DNA of 64,000 bases, from the NCBI RefSeq assembly GCF_024713975.1, contig NC_091102.1:20619001-20683000 (forward strand), given 5' to 3'. Positions 25,753 to 40,100 of the stretch are shown here, one piece after another. The notes beneath the pieces are model-generated. The model was not told the DNA's origin. It ran no database searches and saw only the letters and a list, made by a program, of their open reading frames with translations. The position numbers and the translations under genes were made by a program. Position 1 is the stretch's first letter. Each line of letters begins with the position of its first letter. Origin of the DNA: Paralichthys olivaceus. Lineage: Eukaryota; Chordata; Actinopteri; Pleuronectiformes; Paralichthyidae.

Positions 25753-28700
25753 ATGAGGGAGACAGTGGAACCGCATTGGTGTGAAAAATGTGGACAGAGT
25801 TTCTCAGACAGTGATGTTTTCGTCTCTCACGCCTGTTTGAAAAGTCCAACCGCTCCATCCAGAATAGGACAGCTGGGCAGCTACAAATGCACTCAGTGCA
25901 CGGAGGCCTTTACCACACAGCGAGCTCTGAAACGTCATTTCAAAATCACTCACAGTGGGCACAGCCCTGAAGGCCTGTTTGTCTGCACTGAGCCTGGATG
26001 CCAGTTCAGCTGCACAGACCACCAGGAATATCAAGCCCACTTGACATCCACACACGGCCTCACTCTCATTCCTTGCCCCTTCCCGCCCTGCAAAGTGTCC
26101 CTGCCCACACAGAGTGAGATGGAGAGACACTTGTCCAGCCACATGCCCTTCAGCTGCTTCCAGTGTCAGTTTGTCTCTGAAAATGCAAAAGAGCTGAGCG
26201 ACCATCTCTTGGAGCACAACCAGCTCCCAACTTGTGCCCAAGGTAAACAGACACTGCACAGAGAATGTAATTTCCCACAAACCTATGTCTCTACTGCAGA
26301 TCAGATTTAACATTATCAATATTATGTTCATAGGCAAAGAGATTGCGCCCAAAACCGTATGCTGTTCTGGAGGCCATCGGCCTCAGGTGTCTGACAGGCC
26401 AAAAAGAAAACTGAAATCCAACACATCTTTACCAGGAAATGGGAATAAGGAGCAGCCTGAGAGGGATGGGCCCAGTGACAAAAAAGTGAGAGAGGCAGTG
26501 GAAAGAGAAAGTCATCCCGCAGTGGACACTACACCACTGAAAGCCAAAGGTATGTGCACCAGTCTGCTTGGAGGATTATTGTGCTTATCTCTCATTTTGC
26601 ATGTGTGAAAAGAAGTGAAACCATTTCAAGTTATACCAGTGATATTAAAACATACAAGAATATTTTGCTGATGAGCCACAACTCTACATTCCAATCAGTC
26701 CTGATGACCAGTCAAACATTGAAACTCTCTAAAAGTGCCTCGTTGAAATAAAACACTGGATGGCAAACAACTAAAACTCCACAAATCCAGTATAATTGTC
26801 TACAGTTAGTCCAGAATGCTGCCGCGCAAGCTAAGCTAATGACTGCCCAAATATTGATAGTTTAAGATGAATGGTGTATTGTCAGTTTATTCAGTATTTG
26901 TGTCTTGTGTTTTGTCTGTCAGAGTATGTAGCAGAAGGTGCAGAGCACATCTATCGCACCCACACCTGCCCCACATGTCGTCGCTGCTTCAAGATGCGGT
27001 CCCACCTGCAGGAACACCTCAATTTACACTTCCCTGACCCCAGTCTCCAGTGTCCCACCTGCAAGCGCCACTTCACCAGCAAGAGCAAGCTACGCATACA
27101 CAGGCTCCGTGAGGCGGGGGAAAAGGTTCACCGTTGCCACCTGTGTGAATATTCTGCCGTGGAGCGTAACGCAATCCGTCGGCACCTCGCCAGCATGCAC
27201 ACTGATGAGGCACAAGATGGCGTAAAGAGTCAAAGTTATCCCTGTCCCACCTGTGGTCAAAGCTTTCGTCAAAGCAGGTCACTCAAGGCTCACATGAAGA
27301 CGCACAACATTCAAACAGCCAGCAAGCCAGTGGCCTGCTTCCAAGAGTCCTGTTCCTTCCAGAGTTCTTTGCGCAAAGAACTTCTTAGACACACTGTTGA
27401 GGCCCATGGGGTCAAAGCAGTAGAATGTCGCCATTATGCCTGTGGTGCCATTTTTCAAACAGAGATGGACATGGAGATTCATTATCGGACACACATTGCC
27501 TACCACTGCTCGCAGTGTGATTTCTCTTCCTCGAATAAAACTCTTTTCCTCCAGCACCAGCGGCTCGGTCACGCAGGGATTGACGAGCTCTGCTGTGACT
27601 TCTGCTCCTTCGTCACGTTTAACCCCGTGGAGTTTGAGCAGCACATTGGACTTTTGCACGCCAACGAGAAGATCCATCATTGTCCTCAGTGCAGCTACGT
27701 GACCTCACATAAACGCGGCTTGAAGAGACACATGCTGATGCACAGTGGTGAGGATGGAGGAGTTTTAATATTCTTAAAGTTTTCTCATCAGACTTTCACC
27801 TCATAGTTTCCAATTACATTTGTTGCTGAACTACTTCTGTGTACCTCTGTGTACTTCTACTACTTTACATGTCCCAATTTCTTTCTTATCTTCTCTCTTA
27901 AAGGTGACAAGCCCCACAAGTGTAGCCTGTGTGATTTCAGATGCCGAGATGAATCCTACCTCTCTAGACATATGCTCACTCACTCAGACGACAAAAACTT
28001 CATGTGCGCTGAATGTGGATACGTCACTAAATGGAAGCACTATCTCAATGTCCATATGAGGAAACATGCTGGAGACCTCAGGTAGGTGTTTGTTGTGTAC
28101 AAACATATGTCCATATCTATACTGCTTATCCTTTGAAGGCAGGCGGGGTGTATATACAGTATACAATTCTGATGCTTTTTCAACAGTGTCCTGCATGATG
28201 TTACTTTGAATTTAGCCCCTGTGTTACAACCCTTAGCTTGTGTGGGGAAGCGAAACATAAAAACAGAGGTTATTGGTGAAATTAAGTTATTTATTTTGCA
28301 AAAAGTCAGCAGCAATTTTGCAAAAATAAAAGAGGTGAGGCAACTCTAAAGGAAAAAGGGCAGAAGAGTGCTGCCCAAATCAAAATCACTCTAAATCTAG
28401 AGTTTATTTATTTAAAAAGAACAGTAAGCAGAAACGGAAACAAAAATCCTCACAAACTACAAAGGGACAGCACTCGTAAACATAGTGTTGCTAACACACG
28501 TCATCAAACCTATCATGGGATCTAATGTCCTGGCCCAGTCTCCAGCAGTGTAAGGCAGTGATAGTTTGACTTTAATGCCTCATAAACAACAATCACAGAA
28601 GGAGCTGACAAGGTATAGCAGTAAGAGGCAAGGCATGTCTAGCAAGGCGAGTACAGCAGCCATGATGGCAGGTGTTCTGGCTTTATATACTGTCCAGGTT

Positions 28701-31700
28701 CCTGGCATCTCAGGGATTGGTGGAGTGGGTACTGAGACAAGCAGCTGGTGGAGATGAGAGAAGGCCACGCCTTCCTAGCTGCAGCCAACCGCAGAGCACG
28801 AAGGGAACATTTTGATTTAAATGGGTTGACCACAAAAGGGCCCATAACACCCTGCTTCACTCCCACAGTGTCAGATGTTCAGCCTGATCAGAACTGATAA
28901 AATTGTGCAAGTGTGCACATATCTTGTTCTTCACTAAACTTTCTCATTACTTTGGTTCCACCTGTAATGTTTTGAATAAAATTGTGTCAGTATGCTCTCT
29001 GTGCAGGCTGTTGTGTTGATCTACAGCTGTGTTCCCCTTTGATTGCTGTTTGTTTCTATCCTTAACATTTTGCACCACAACAATTAGTGAAGCAACATAA
29101 ACTTTATCAGAATGTGAAGCAAATGACAAAAACAATGGTAGAAAGAGTGGAACAGAAACAAATACCCAATGGAGCTGTTGCAGTTGTGATCTCATTATAA
29201 GGTGTATTGCAGGCTCCTATAATGTAGTTGTGCTTTGTTTGATAAAATCCTTTATCAGTTCCACTATGGGTATATTTTCCATCAGCAGCAAACTCATTAA
29301 TAAAATAAGAAGCATTAAGTACCCTTAAATGGCTAGCTGCAGTATAAGTCATAAACCTTGCCTCCTCCATGTTGGCAGATGGGACATAGGCCATACTGAA
29401 GAGTCTAGGAACGTAAAGTGCGCAGAAGGGATCTCTATTTGCTCTGTATTTGACCGTAGGAAGCGGTGCAGCTTTTCTATGTATGCTCTTATTGTTATCA
29501 CTGAACTTCCTGTCTCCTCTCCCAGGTATCAGTGTGATCAGTGTCCCTATCGTTGTCACCGCATGGACCAGCTTAATAGCCACAAACTACGACATCAGGA
29601 CAAATCGCTCATCTGTGAGATCTGTGCTTACGCCTGCAAGCGCAAATATGAGCTTCGCAATCACATGTTGGCCAAACACTCCGGAGAGGAGAAACAGCCA
29701 TCTGTCTTTAAGTGCAAGTACTGCACATACACAACCTGCTACAGACAAGCGCTTCAAAACCACGAGAACTGCAAACACACCAAGCTGAAAGAGTTTCGCT
29801 GTGCCCTCTGTCTCTACTCCTCATTCAGTAGCGTCAGTCTCTTCCTGCACAAGAGGAAAGCTCATGGGTATGTCCCTGGGGACAAAGCATGGCTAGAGAA
29901 CTACGCTGCGAAGGAGAGGGAGAGAAACTCAACGGAGTTCGTGAAGGATTTTTACAACAAGCGCTCAGCAGCTCATGAGCAGAATGAACAACCCACAACA
30001 TCTCGGAGAGAACAATGTGGGCTCCCTGGTGCCGCAGATCAGAGTGCGAGCAAAGAACCAGTATCAGGATCACAAACTGTGGATGCAGTCAATGTTTTAA
30101 AAGAAGTTCCTCAAGAGGTTGTTGATGAAGGTATTTCAGACAGTCCGCCAACTGTGAACAGTCCAGAGGAATACTGTACCCTGATTTTAACTACACTGTC
30201 TACCACCGATTATCAAACCCCAGCTCTGCAAAATACAGAGGAAAACTGTGCAAATCGAACTGCCACTCAAGAAAAGGCAGTCGTCTCTACCTCTACGAAT
30301 TCATCAGAGGAAGATAATGTAGAAATGTCCAATGAAGAGTGTGAATTAGATGACAGATCCAAGCCTCTGAATAATTCAACCAGTCAAACTGAGGAGCCCA
30401 AGAAGTGTCCAACGCCTGAGGTGCAGCGTGATGATGAAACAATGGGTTCCATTTTGCCAACTGTGCACAATCAGCCGTCAGACTTCGAGGTCCGATTGAA
30501 AGCTATGAAGAAGCATGACAAGGACCAAGCAGAAGCCATGGTATTGGAGGGACGTGTGCAGATGCTTGTGGTGCCGACTAAAGACGCTTATCGCTGCGAC
30601 AAGTGCTCGTATGTAACCCTAGAGGAGAGCGCTTTGCAGCACCACAGTCTGAGTCTGTGCCACGGAAAGACAAAGGAACACAAGTGTCAGGCCTGTGGTG
30701 CAAAGTTCAAACAGAGGCGAGGCCTCGATAGTCACCTGGTGAAGAAGTGCCCAATGCTTCCAAGAAAAAGAAGGACGTTTGTAGGTATTTCAAAAATATG
30801 TCAAGCTGAGAGATCTAGTCAGGGTGAGGAGGGATCCAAAAAACTGCCTGAGAGAACCAGTTCTGATCAGACAGAGCTGCTTCCACAAAATAAAATCTCC
30901 ACAGACTCAAACAATCAGGTTCATCAGCAAGAAGAGGAAGTAACAATCTGTGAAGGCGTTGATGATAATGACCCTACATCCGCTGAATTAAAACATCAGC
31001 AAAGCAAAAGTCGAAGAGATATAGTTGAGAAAAAACTCTTTGTTTCCCATAACAAGGGCAGAAGAATATCACTGAAGAAAAAGTCCCTTTACACTCAAGC
31101 AGATGGTAAATTTAAATGCAAGCTGTGCCATTTTACATCCGTCAGGCTTGCAACAGTTGAACGGCACCTCGCAACCTGCCACAAAAAATGTAGGAAAGGA
31201 GACAATCAGACAGTGGATGGTCAGTGTGATGACGAGTCAGTCACAGAAGAAGAGGACAACAGAAACACTCAGACTAAGACTTTCTCTAATCGAAGCTGTG
31301 CTCAGATATGCGATCAGAAAACAGCATTAATAGACAGCCATAAAAAGAGAGAACGCACCAAACCAGACGAATGCACAGCATGTTCATCTAACACATCTTC
31401 AACCCAGCACATTCTGTATGTTCATAAAAAGAAGAAGTTTGATGTTGCCAAACCTAAACACTTGCATTGCCTGCTCTGTACTTTCACCTGTAAACAGAAA
31501 CGGTGCATGGCACAGCATGTTGCACTCAAACACAAAGGTGTGCGACCTCACCGTTGCAAATACTGTCCTTTCGCCACCACCAGGCGCTATCGCCTCGAAG
31601 AACACGAATCTCTTCACACAGGAATCGGCCGTCACAAGTGTGAAGTGTGCGACAAAACCTTTGGGGCTGTGACAAAATCGCGTCAGCACAAGATGCGCAT

Positions 31701-33619
31701 CCACGACAAACAGCCCACGCACTTCTGCTCGGTGTGCGACTTCAGTGGCTACACGCTCGACGATGTGAGGCGCCACAACCTCAGATGCCACACTGGGGAC
31801 TTAAAGCACGCTTGTGCTGAATGTGATGCTTGCTTTAGTTCAGAGAATGCACTAAGAAACCACTGTAAGCGCGTGCACCAGCTCCAAGTCCGTTTCCCAT
31901 GCAAGCAGTGTGACTACACATGTAGCAGTGAGGTCACCCTGAAGACCCACCAACAAAGCACACACCGCCAGGTAAAGTGCGCCACCTGCCAGGAGTCTTT
32001 TCCGACCAAGGAAAGCCTGGAGATTCATCAGAGAAGCCACCTGGCACACCAATGTCAGCTGTGCCCCTTTGCCACCAAAACAAGGCAGCTGTTGGCTCAG
32101 CACCTCGGCAGTGAACACGAGGAAGGGTCTGCGGAGGACAAGCCTCTCAGGTGCAGCACATGTCAGTTTGCGTGTCGCCATCAGCTGGTGTTAGAGCAGC
32201 ATCTCCGGTCACATGGTGGTCGGCGTCTGTACAAGTGCACAGACTGCGAGTATTCAACCCGGAACAAGCAGAAAATCACGTGGCACATTCGTATACATAC
32301 GGGGGAGAAGCCTTACAGCTGTGAGCTGTGCAGCTACACCTGCACTGATCCATCCAGGCTGAAGGTGAGCTCAGAGTTTAAAGGAGAATTTGTTGTAAGA
32401 AAAGGCTGCAGAGTTAGTTCATGTGGTTTGGTTAAAAAATACTTAATTATTAATTCATACTAAATTGATATTTCAAGGTGCTGAATGGGAAATTAATGTA
32501 TTAAATTTTTGATGGAGATATTAATTGTAGATAATATAACAGGTTGGATGCTGGTCCTTAAAAGTCTTATTTGTTTCTGTATAATGGAGAATGACCAAAT
32601 GCATTTTATTTGTAGAAACCCTTTTTACTCAACATCACAGCTGCTGGAGTTTCTCTGTTCCTCAGTGAAATATAACTAGATTAAAAACACAAAAAAACAA
32701 AGCTCAATGAAAATGACAAATGCGCTTTTATTTAGTTTGTTTTGATAATTATTTCTTCCTCAGCTTCATATGAGGGTTCATCAAGAAGAGAAGAAGTACC
32801 TCTGTCCAGAGTGTGGCTACAAATGCAAGTGGGCGAGTCAGCTGAAGTATCACATGACCAAGCACACAGGTATCAACTAGAAATAAAAGTTATGTGTTAG
32901 ATATGTGGGTACTTTTTAAGACAAGGGAACTATTTGATATTATGGACAGACTGGCTCTGTCTCTATTCAGATAAAAACTGCCAACATGTTATAAATGTGA
33001 AGCATTACAAAAATTACTGCTCAGCCAAATCTGTAACAAATAATATTTTGCCTTGCCGAAATGTATATTTCCAATGTTTATAGAACAGTCATCTGTACTT
33101 GGTTTGGTAAATGTAGTTTACAAATGAATGTATTTGTTTTCTGCAGGAGAGAAGCCATATGCCTGTGATGAGTGTGACTACCGCACCAACAGAGCGGATG
33201 CCCTACGCGCCCACCGAGACACGCAGCACTGCGACATGCGCTCTTATGTCTGCGAAAAATGTGGCAAAGCGTTCAAGACCAGTTTTATACTCAAGACCCA
33301 CCAGCGGCAGCACAGCGACGATCGGCCGTACACGTGCGGATTGTGCCACAAGACCTTCCGCTGGCCGGCGGGCCTCAGGCACCACTACCTCTCTCACACC
33401 AAGCAGCAACCTTTCCGCTGTCGCCACTGCTCCTACAGAGCGAAGCAGAAGTTCCAGGTGGTCAAGCATTTGCAAAGACACCACCCGGAGATGTCAGTGG
33501 AGCAGGGGGTGGTGAGAGACTCTGACGCTGTCAGCCTGACCCTGAAGGAGGCGCTGCAGGGGACGCTAGACGAGAGAACGGCTGAAGCAGAGGAAGAAGG
33601 AAAAGGAGAAGGTAGTTGA
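25753..33619 (+). CDS. znf142: C2H2 zinc-finger protein 142
   Basis: Seven coding exons: 25753-26242, 26334-26549, 26923-27747, 27904-28081, 29526-32364, 32764-32869, 33147-33619, all GT-AG and in phase; 1708 aa (human about 1690 or slightly longer). The acceptor at 25750 is two bases before the chosen ATG, so this is the first usable start. Close to 40 C2H2 fingers are present: about five at the N-terminus, eleven across exons 3-4, about nineteen in the 2.8-kb exon 5 (some degenerate) and five at the end. Many are of the C-x2-C-x-Y/F type. A low-complexity acidic/serine linker (about 690-850) splits the finger blocks, as in mammals. Several junctions carry TGEKPY linkers, supporting nucleic-acid binding and a nuclear transcriptional role; targets are unknown. 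The finger order matches ZNF142 far better than any generic C2H2 gene. Confidence 0.96.
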
Positions 33620-33970
33620 AGCTGAAGACTTTGTGCTTGGAGGGAGAGAGAGTGACTTAAAACACTGAACACCATTTCTGTGTTTTCTCATAAATATTTT
33701 GAATTTTACTTTGTTGGCGGACTCTGTTACGTGTGGCATCTGTTGCACTTCTATCCTGGAAGAGGGATCCCTCACTTGTGACTCTCACTGAGGTTTCTAC
33801 ATTTGTTCTCTTGTTAAAAGAAAACAAGACCATGAAGAAAAAAAGAGGGAGGTGTTCCTCGTTTAACTTTAATGACAGACTATAGTTGATCCATCTATAA
33901 CTATATATGTTACATTATTACTTTCCTTTTTATATTTATAGTATCCTCCCTTTATAATAGAAACACACAC

Positions 33971-33976
33971 AATAAA
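33971..33976 (+). terminator. znf142 poly(A) signal
   Basis: AATAAA 352 bases after the znf142 stop, followed within about 25 bases by a T-rich stretch suitable as a downstream element. Confidence 0.6.
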
Positions 33977-33989
33977 TGAAACCTAAAGT

Positions 33990-36360
33990 GAGGAACTTTT
34001 TTTTTTTTTTATCTCTTTTTTGTCAGTATAAAAGAGGGGAGTTCATTTTTTATTATAGCAATGTTGTGACTATAACAGCAGGCCGGGTTTCTCCTCCATA
34101 ACAGAAGTAATACTGTATCTCCATAGCAGTGGTTGACAGCTGGGCACCAGATTTTATATTTACTTCATGAGCAGAGGGCAAAAGTATTTAAAAAACAGCA
34201 CTTACACTGTAGTCAGTCCAAAGGGCTTGAGCTGTGAGGCTCAGCAGTGGGCTAGCATTGAACCTGTCTACTCTAATGTCATTATCCCGAGATTTATGCC
34301 CCAAGGATAACTATATATTTCAACTATATATACTTTTCAGTAATCCCTCCAACCAAACAAGGCATGTTGATCAAACTTATTATGCTTTGTTCAGATCATT
34401 TATCTTTCATAATTCTCTCAACATACTAAGAGACTAATTCGACTTTGTAAAGACAACAACAAAAGTTCAATCTACACATTTATTTAAAACATGACACAGT
34501 ATTTGAAGCAATAAAAAAATAGTAAACAGTTGTTCTGTATCCCTCGTGTTATGCCAGACATGTCAGGAAAGAAATGTTCTCCTCCGAGCTGGAATTCAGG
34601 AAAAAAAACATCAGAGCAGTGATTCAGTGGCCTTCTATTCAGGCTATGCACTTACACTTGCTTGTTTTTTGTAAGGAAGGCAATATAATACCACAGTTTT
34701 TATTTAATCTGTTTGAGAAGTTTTAACATACAAGGTTTTAATTGTAATTTGGGAGGGGGTGATTAATGGTGCAGCTATGATATTAGAAATCCTGGAATTA
34801 TCCTGAAAGGAGTTCCCTAATATTGTATCAACCTTAATTTGTATAAATGGGATAGACCATTCTTCAATAATTTGAATAAAAACTGAACTTTAAGGTCCTC
34901 AATAAGAGAGGATTAATTGCAGGCCTGTTGTAGTACACTGCAATAGTTTTGTCTTGGTAAACCGTGCACTATATAAAGGCAAGTCTGTATTATCATTTTA
35001 AACAACTTTGCATATAAACCAACGAGAGAGGACTGTAGTTAGTGACACCTCAGGAGACCTTTGCCACTAAGACTGACCGACCAGTGGAAAGACTTTTCTT
35101 AGACAGAAATGGATCGTTGCTTTACATTTTGTGTGGGATGTACAGCGCCTAGATTATAAATGTAAAAAGGCACAAACAACAATAACAAAGTAGTAGGCTA
35201 AATGCATACTGTATTATCTTAGCCAGATGTTACATGATGTCCCATTACACCATATTTTTAAAATATAAGACAAGTTTAGAAACACAAACTAGCATTGTAA
35301 GTTTGACTGCAGTTAGCTTTAGTTTTAGCTTCTTCATGAAAAAACCTTAAATAATCTTACTCTGTTGAGTTAGAGTCTCTTCACCTGCCTCTGTGTCTGA
35401 ACTGTGAACCACACACTCTACAAAGTCTATAATTCCGGTCACATATGCAACTGGTATTGTTAAATCTCATAATATCAACCCCCAAAACATTACAAGATAA
35501 TCTTCCTAATTCATTTTGAATGTAGTCTTTTTAATGCAAAGACAGAATTTCTAGAGTAGATTAAAACAAAACACTCACGTTCAGGACGACAGGAGGTAAG
35601 ATGACATGTGCTCCAAAACCCCTGCAAAACTGCTTGGAAACCCTGTTCTGACCTTCAAACTCAAATGTATTTGTTTGGCCAACATACATTATGTATTGAG
35701 GCCAACTTTACAAAAGAAACTTAGAAATTAGTTGACGCAAATACTTATTTAAGTTTTATAATGCAATTAAAAAAAGGTTTTGTTCAGTTTATTAAATAAT
35801 CCTGTTTAGATGAACAATTAAATCTTTTCGGTTTTAAAGTGCAAGGGCCTTTGCCAAAAAGCAATCTAAGCTGTCGGAAATGAGATCCTTAAAATATGGA
35901 ATTTCCTCACCCTCAGGGTCCACTTGATGAGCAGCGCTGGGATCAGCAAGAGGGAAGAGGGAAAGGAAAAGTAATAAGAGGGAAATGAAGAGCAGCAACA
36001 TGTCTTTTGTCTTTGGCTCCCTGTTTGAAATAGTCGTTCTGTCAGCTGAAGAGAGACATGTGTCTGAAAGTGATTGAAAACGCCAAACACAAGGATGTGC
36101 ACTGCAGAGAGGGAGAGGTGAGCTCTAATGGTGATTGCTGAGCAGAGCAATACAAATAACGATTGACTGAAGAGAGGGTAAAGTACTGTCACTCCAGTGT
36201 ACCACTTTATTACATTGTATTTCAAAGGCAAATAAAAAACACTGGTACAAATTAAGTGAACATAAAGTGAATGTGGATTGAAGGGCTTGTGTGAGCGTGT
36301 GTGTGTGTGTGTCTGAACTTTTGAATAAATGGACAAATGAGTCAAAAATGTTTGTAAATA
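33990..36360. other. znf142-plcd4 convergent spacer
   Basis: AT-rich sequence between two converging 3' ends. I see no exon, no RNA gene and no clear repeat family apart from a short (GT)n at 36297-36313. Part of it may be alternative 3' UTR of either gene. Confidence 0.5.
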
Positions 36361-36363
36361 TTT

Positions 36364-36369
36364 TTTATT
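36364..36369 (-). terminator. plcd4 poly(A) signal candidate
   Basis: AATAAA on the minus strand, about 800 bases beyond the plcd4 stop. A variant ATTAAA lies at about 36534. The choice between them cannot be made from sequence. Confidence 0.35.
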
Positions 36370-37168
36370 CTGTTGTGTTGAAGCATTCAGAAAGTGTATA
36401 GAATGTATTTACAGACCTCTATACACATACATTTACATTATACACAACATACTCTGGAATTTGTACATTAGTAAATAGAATTGTAAGTTAACCAACACGA
36501 TGCGAAGCACTTGAGCACTTGATTATAATTATTATTTAATACTGATATGTAACAGTTTTTTTTTACATTCTATGATTTCATTTTAAAGCTGGACTTTCGG
36601 TTGTTTCTTAGAAACTCTTTCTTCTGGATGTTAAGTACATGTAAAAGCAAACAGGGGTACATCTAGACATGCAGCAACCCTCCATCTCCATAAACCGTTA
36701 GATGATTAAAAGCTTGTGGGAAATATTTTCTTGAAAGCCTGACGTGTAGACTTGCATGTTTGGCATAAGAACAGAAATAGGTGCATGCAAACGTTTAACC
36801 TTTTGGAATGTTTCACTGGAAGCAACACAAGATGTTTTCTTTGACAGTTTTGTATTAGTTGTCTAATTTCTTGTTGAACTGAGCTTTAAGGAGATGCATC
36901 AACCCAACTGTCACCGATGATCACTAATGATTCCAAATAAAAACAAGAGAAATCCAAATTTTTTGTTTCGGTAAAATCAAAAAGCCAAGACAGATTTCTG
37001 ATATGTTACCTGCTGATTGTTGTTTCAAATCTGTGGAAAATCTTCAGTATGACACATTAGGCTTTAGCCTGGCAAATACTCGAAACCAGATAAAGACTGA
37101 CTTCAAATATTTATGTAGAAATTGGACATGTGACCAGCTCCGACTTCATATCTGCACATGTGACTCCT

Positions 37169-40100
37169 TCATGTGAGCTCTGAGATGCTGATGTTGACAA
37201 AGAGGGAGGAGGGAGGGATGGCTGTTCCATCTTTAGAGAGCAGATGTATGTGACGGAATCCTGGAAAGTAGAAGAAGATTTATGTCTCAACACGTTTTTT
37301 TTAAACACAGTGGTACAGACTGAGGGAATCTGGGGTTTTCCTGCCTCTGGAATTGGACACTACCTCAGCCTTTATATAAATATTTAATGGATATCGTGGT
37401 GGTTTCAGTGTCGTGCTTTGTCTCTTGGCTCTCTGTGCACTCTGCTCACCTGCTTGGATGCATGTGAATGGAAGAGTGAACTGTCCAATGAAGTCATTCC
37501 TGGACGCCTTATCGTAATCCTCCACGACGAAGCGAACCAGGGCCAGTTCAGGGGTGTGGATGATGAAATTTAGAGTTTCATTCCATAATGGGTTGAATCC
37601 TGCAGGTTAGAGGCCAACAAGTTTCTGTTTTCAAACGTTTCTTTTACATCCCAGCCCTCATTTTATCAAAGTCCTCTATGTAAATGAAGTAACGTATATA
37701 AAAACTATACTGAAAGTTGCCTCACCATTGTTGTTAATGTGACTGGTCTCTTCCTTGGCCTGGTCCTGTGGCACTCCATGGATCTCCACTCTGACCAGGG
37801 GGTCGACAATGGAGCCCTCCTTCTGATTCACCTTTGGCAGCTGCTGTCCACTGATCACCTGATAAACACAAAACCATATACACTCGTAGATATAAAACCT
37901 GAAAGTTGTACTTTCACAGAGCATGGTATTACACTGTTTCTCTGGTTTTCTGCTACACAATGACTCACATTTACACACACACACAGATAGTAGCAGCCGC
38001 CCACTGCACCCACAAACCTGTATGGATAAGCGGAGAGGTCTGTAGCCCTGCCGCTCTTCAGGTTTCTCTGGACTGAACTGAGCTCCGCTGTCTCTCATGA
38101 AGTCAGGCTTGAGGACGTAGCCGCAGCGGTTGTTCTGCCTGAACAGCCCGTCGTTCAGATCCATTTCCAGACCCGCTGTCTGAAAGTTCAGAGCCACTTT
38201 GCAGAAAAAAGGAAATAATGCAATTTACCGTGATTTAATTTTCGATTTTAGCACATGATTTCCTAGAATCAGAGATGTCTATCTAAAGCCATTCAAGTGT
38301 TATGAGAGAAGTGTTTTAGAGCATGCAGCATTTGTTTGGGGCCTTGTGACAGGAAACATCTGTCCTGTCAAACTCCTCCAGATGTGGGGGTGGGGATCTG
38401 TGTTTGACCTGTAATCTCCCCATGGGAGAAGGTGGCAGCACTGAACAAAATGCAGCAAAGTTGTACGTTGTACAGTTGTAAGAACTGCAAATATATTGAC
38501 CAAACAGACAGGGTCAATCCATCTTCACTTCAGAAATACTACACTCCAGAAACACAGACAAACTGCAGAGCTCGTGATCATGGAAACATTCTGGGATGAA
38601 CATCTGAAGCAGAAGACATGAGGGATTCAAAGTAAAACCAGCAGAGGGCAATCTTCCCCTCACCGATCTGACAGCCCACGTTCCACATGTCCTGTGGGTT
38701 GTAGTTGGAAGAGTCAGTCCTGAGGCCGCTGGGGTAAATTCTGCTCAGCTGCCTTGCGTTGTGCTGCACAAAATCTGTCCCTGAGGAGAAGAGTCGAAAA
38801 ATAATGAAGCTCATGTATGTGTGAACATAGAGAAAAACTCAAATACAGTTGTAAATTGTTACAACGTAAAAGGAAACCCTATGGTACACATGTAAAACAG
38901 CCTATTGTAGACTTATAGAGGTTCATTTATCTGGGGAACACAGCATCCACTTAAGATTTCATAGCTCTCCCCCCTCATGCTAATGGTACCTGCTTCCTTA
39001 GCGAGCCTCTTGGCCTTGGATTCAGAGAGTGAGGACATTTCATAGCATTTGCTGTGAGAGCGAGCATGCTCAAAGCCATGGAAGTGCACGCTCTTGCAAT
39101 AAACCACCAAGTCTGACAGCTCCCTGGACAGTTTGGACTTTGATTTCTGCAAAAAAGGATAAATAAAATGTAAAATTGGTTGACAAATAAATACTATTGT
39201 CACCACTTTAAACATGAATCCTGTAAACAAGAGGCCAATAATTATTATTCTGTAATTTGTTAACTAATAAAAATGCTCGTCTCTGCACATTACACATTTA
39301 ACAAAATTAAGGCGGAAAACGTCTTGAAAGAATGATAGTCAGTAATCAGTGAATCACTATAAGAGGCTGGACATTTTCATCCTCATCTAGCCTTCATGCT
39401 AATGAACATAAATTAGGCTTAAAATTGGTACATAAATTATCAAAAATATTTCTCAATGAAAGTTTTAAAGCAGTTGATAAATCTGATTAAAATACTTGAG
39501 GCTGCCTCTCTCTGCCTCATCCGCTCAAATTAAATGATGAAAGCCACAGATGATTCAGTCAGTCCCTCAATGCAGCATGTAATGATTAAGCTGCAGTTCC
39601 CATTAAGCTCTGCCTTTAAAAAAAATGTCCTTGGTTAAATGCAGATTTAGAAAGTTTCACATGAGAGATGTTTTTCCAAAAGATAATAAGCAGCACATTG
39701 GACTCTCGTTGTTATTTTCCCACCCACTATCTTTCTTCTTTGTTCCATATCTGACTTTTAACAATTCCTGTTTCCTGTTTCTTCTCACTATCTCCCTCCT
39801 TGTACTCCAGCCCTGCCTCCCTGTCTATACATTTAAACCAAGTTTCCTGCCTATCAAGCAGCATTCACTCCTGCCCTGGCCTCTGATATCATTCTCTTTC
39901 TCTGCAGAGGAGGACTGAAGAAGCATTTCACAGATGCTGCAAGAAATAAACTCTCTTTAGCAACACAGGCACATGCACCTTTTTATTTTCATTCAAACAC
40001 TCAGCAGGGGGGTCTCCAGCAGCCAGGCTCTCAGCATCATCGTTTGCCATCTCTTCTTCGTCGCTGACTTCATCTGTCAGGGTTTCATCCAGACAGTTTT

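Noticed and set aside
29329-29525. Open frame upstream of znf142 exon 5, making a 1,044-codon uninterrupted frame with that exon
   Set aside because: A perfect acceptor (CTCCTCTCCCAG) at 29525 joins in phase to the previous exon and finishes the conserved HAGDLR-YQC finger linker. The upstream part has no similarity to ZNF142 and is intron that happens to be open.
32365-32463. Extension of znf142 exon 5 past 32364 to a stop
   Set aside because: The donor AAG|GTGAGC at 32364 joins in phase to 32764, completing the finger DPSRLK-LHMRVH. The extension is intron read-through, at most an alternative short form.
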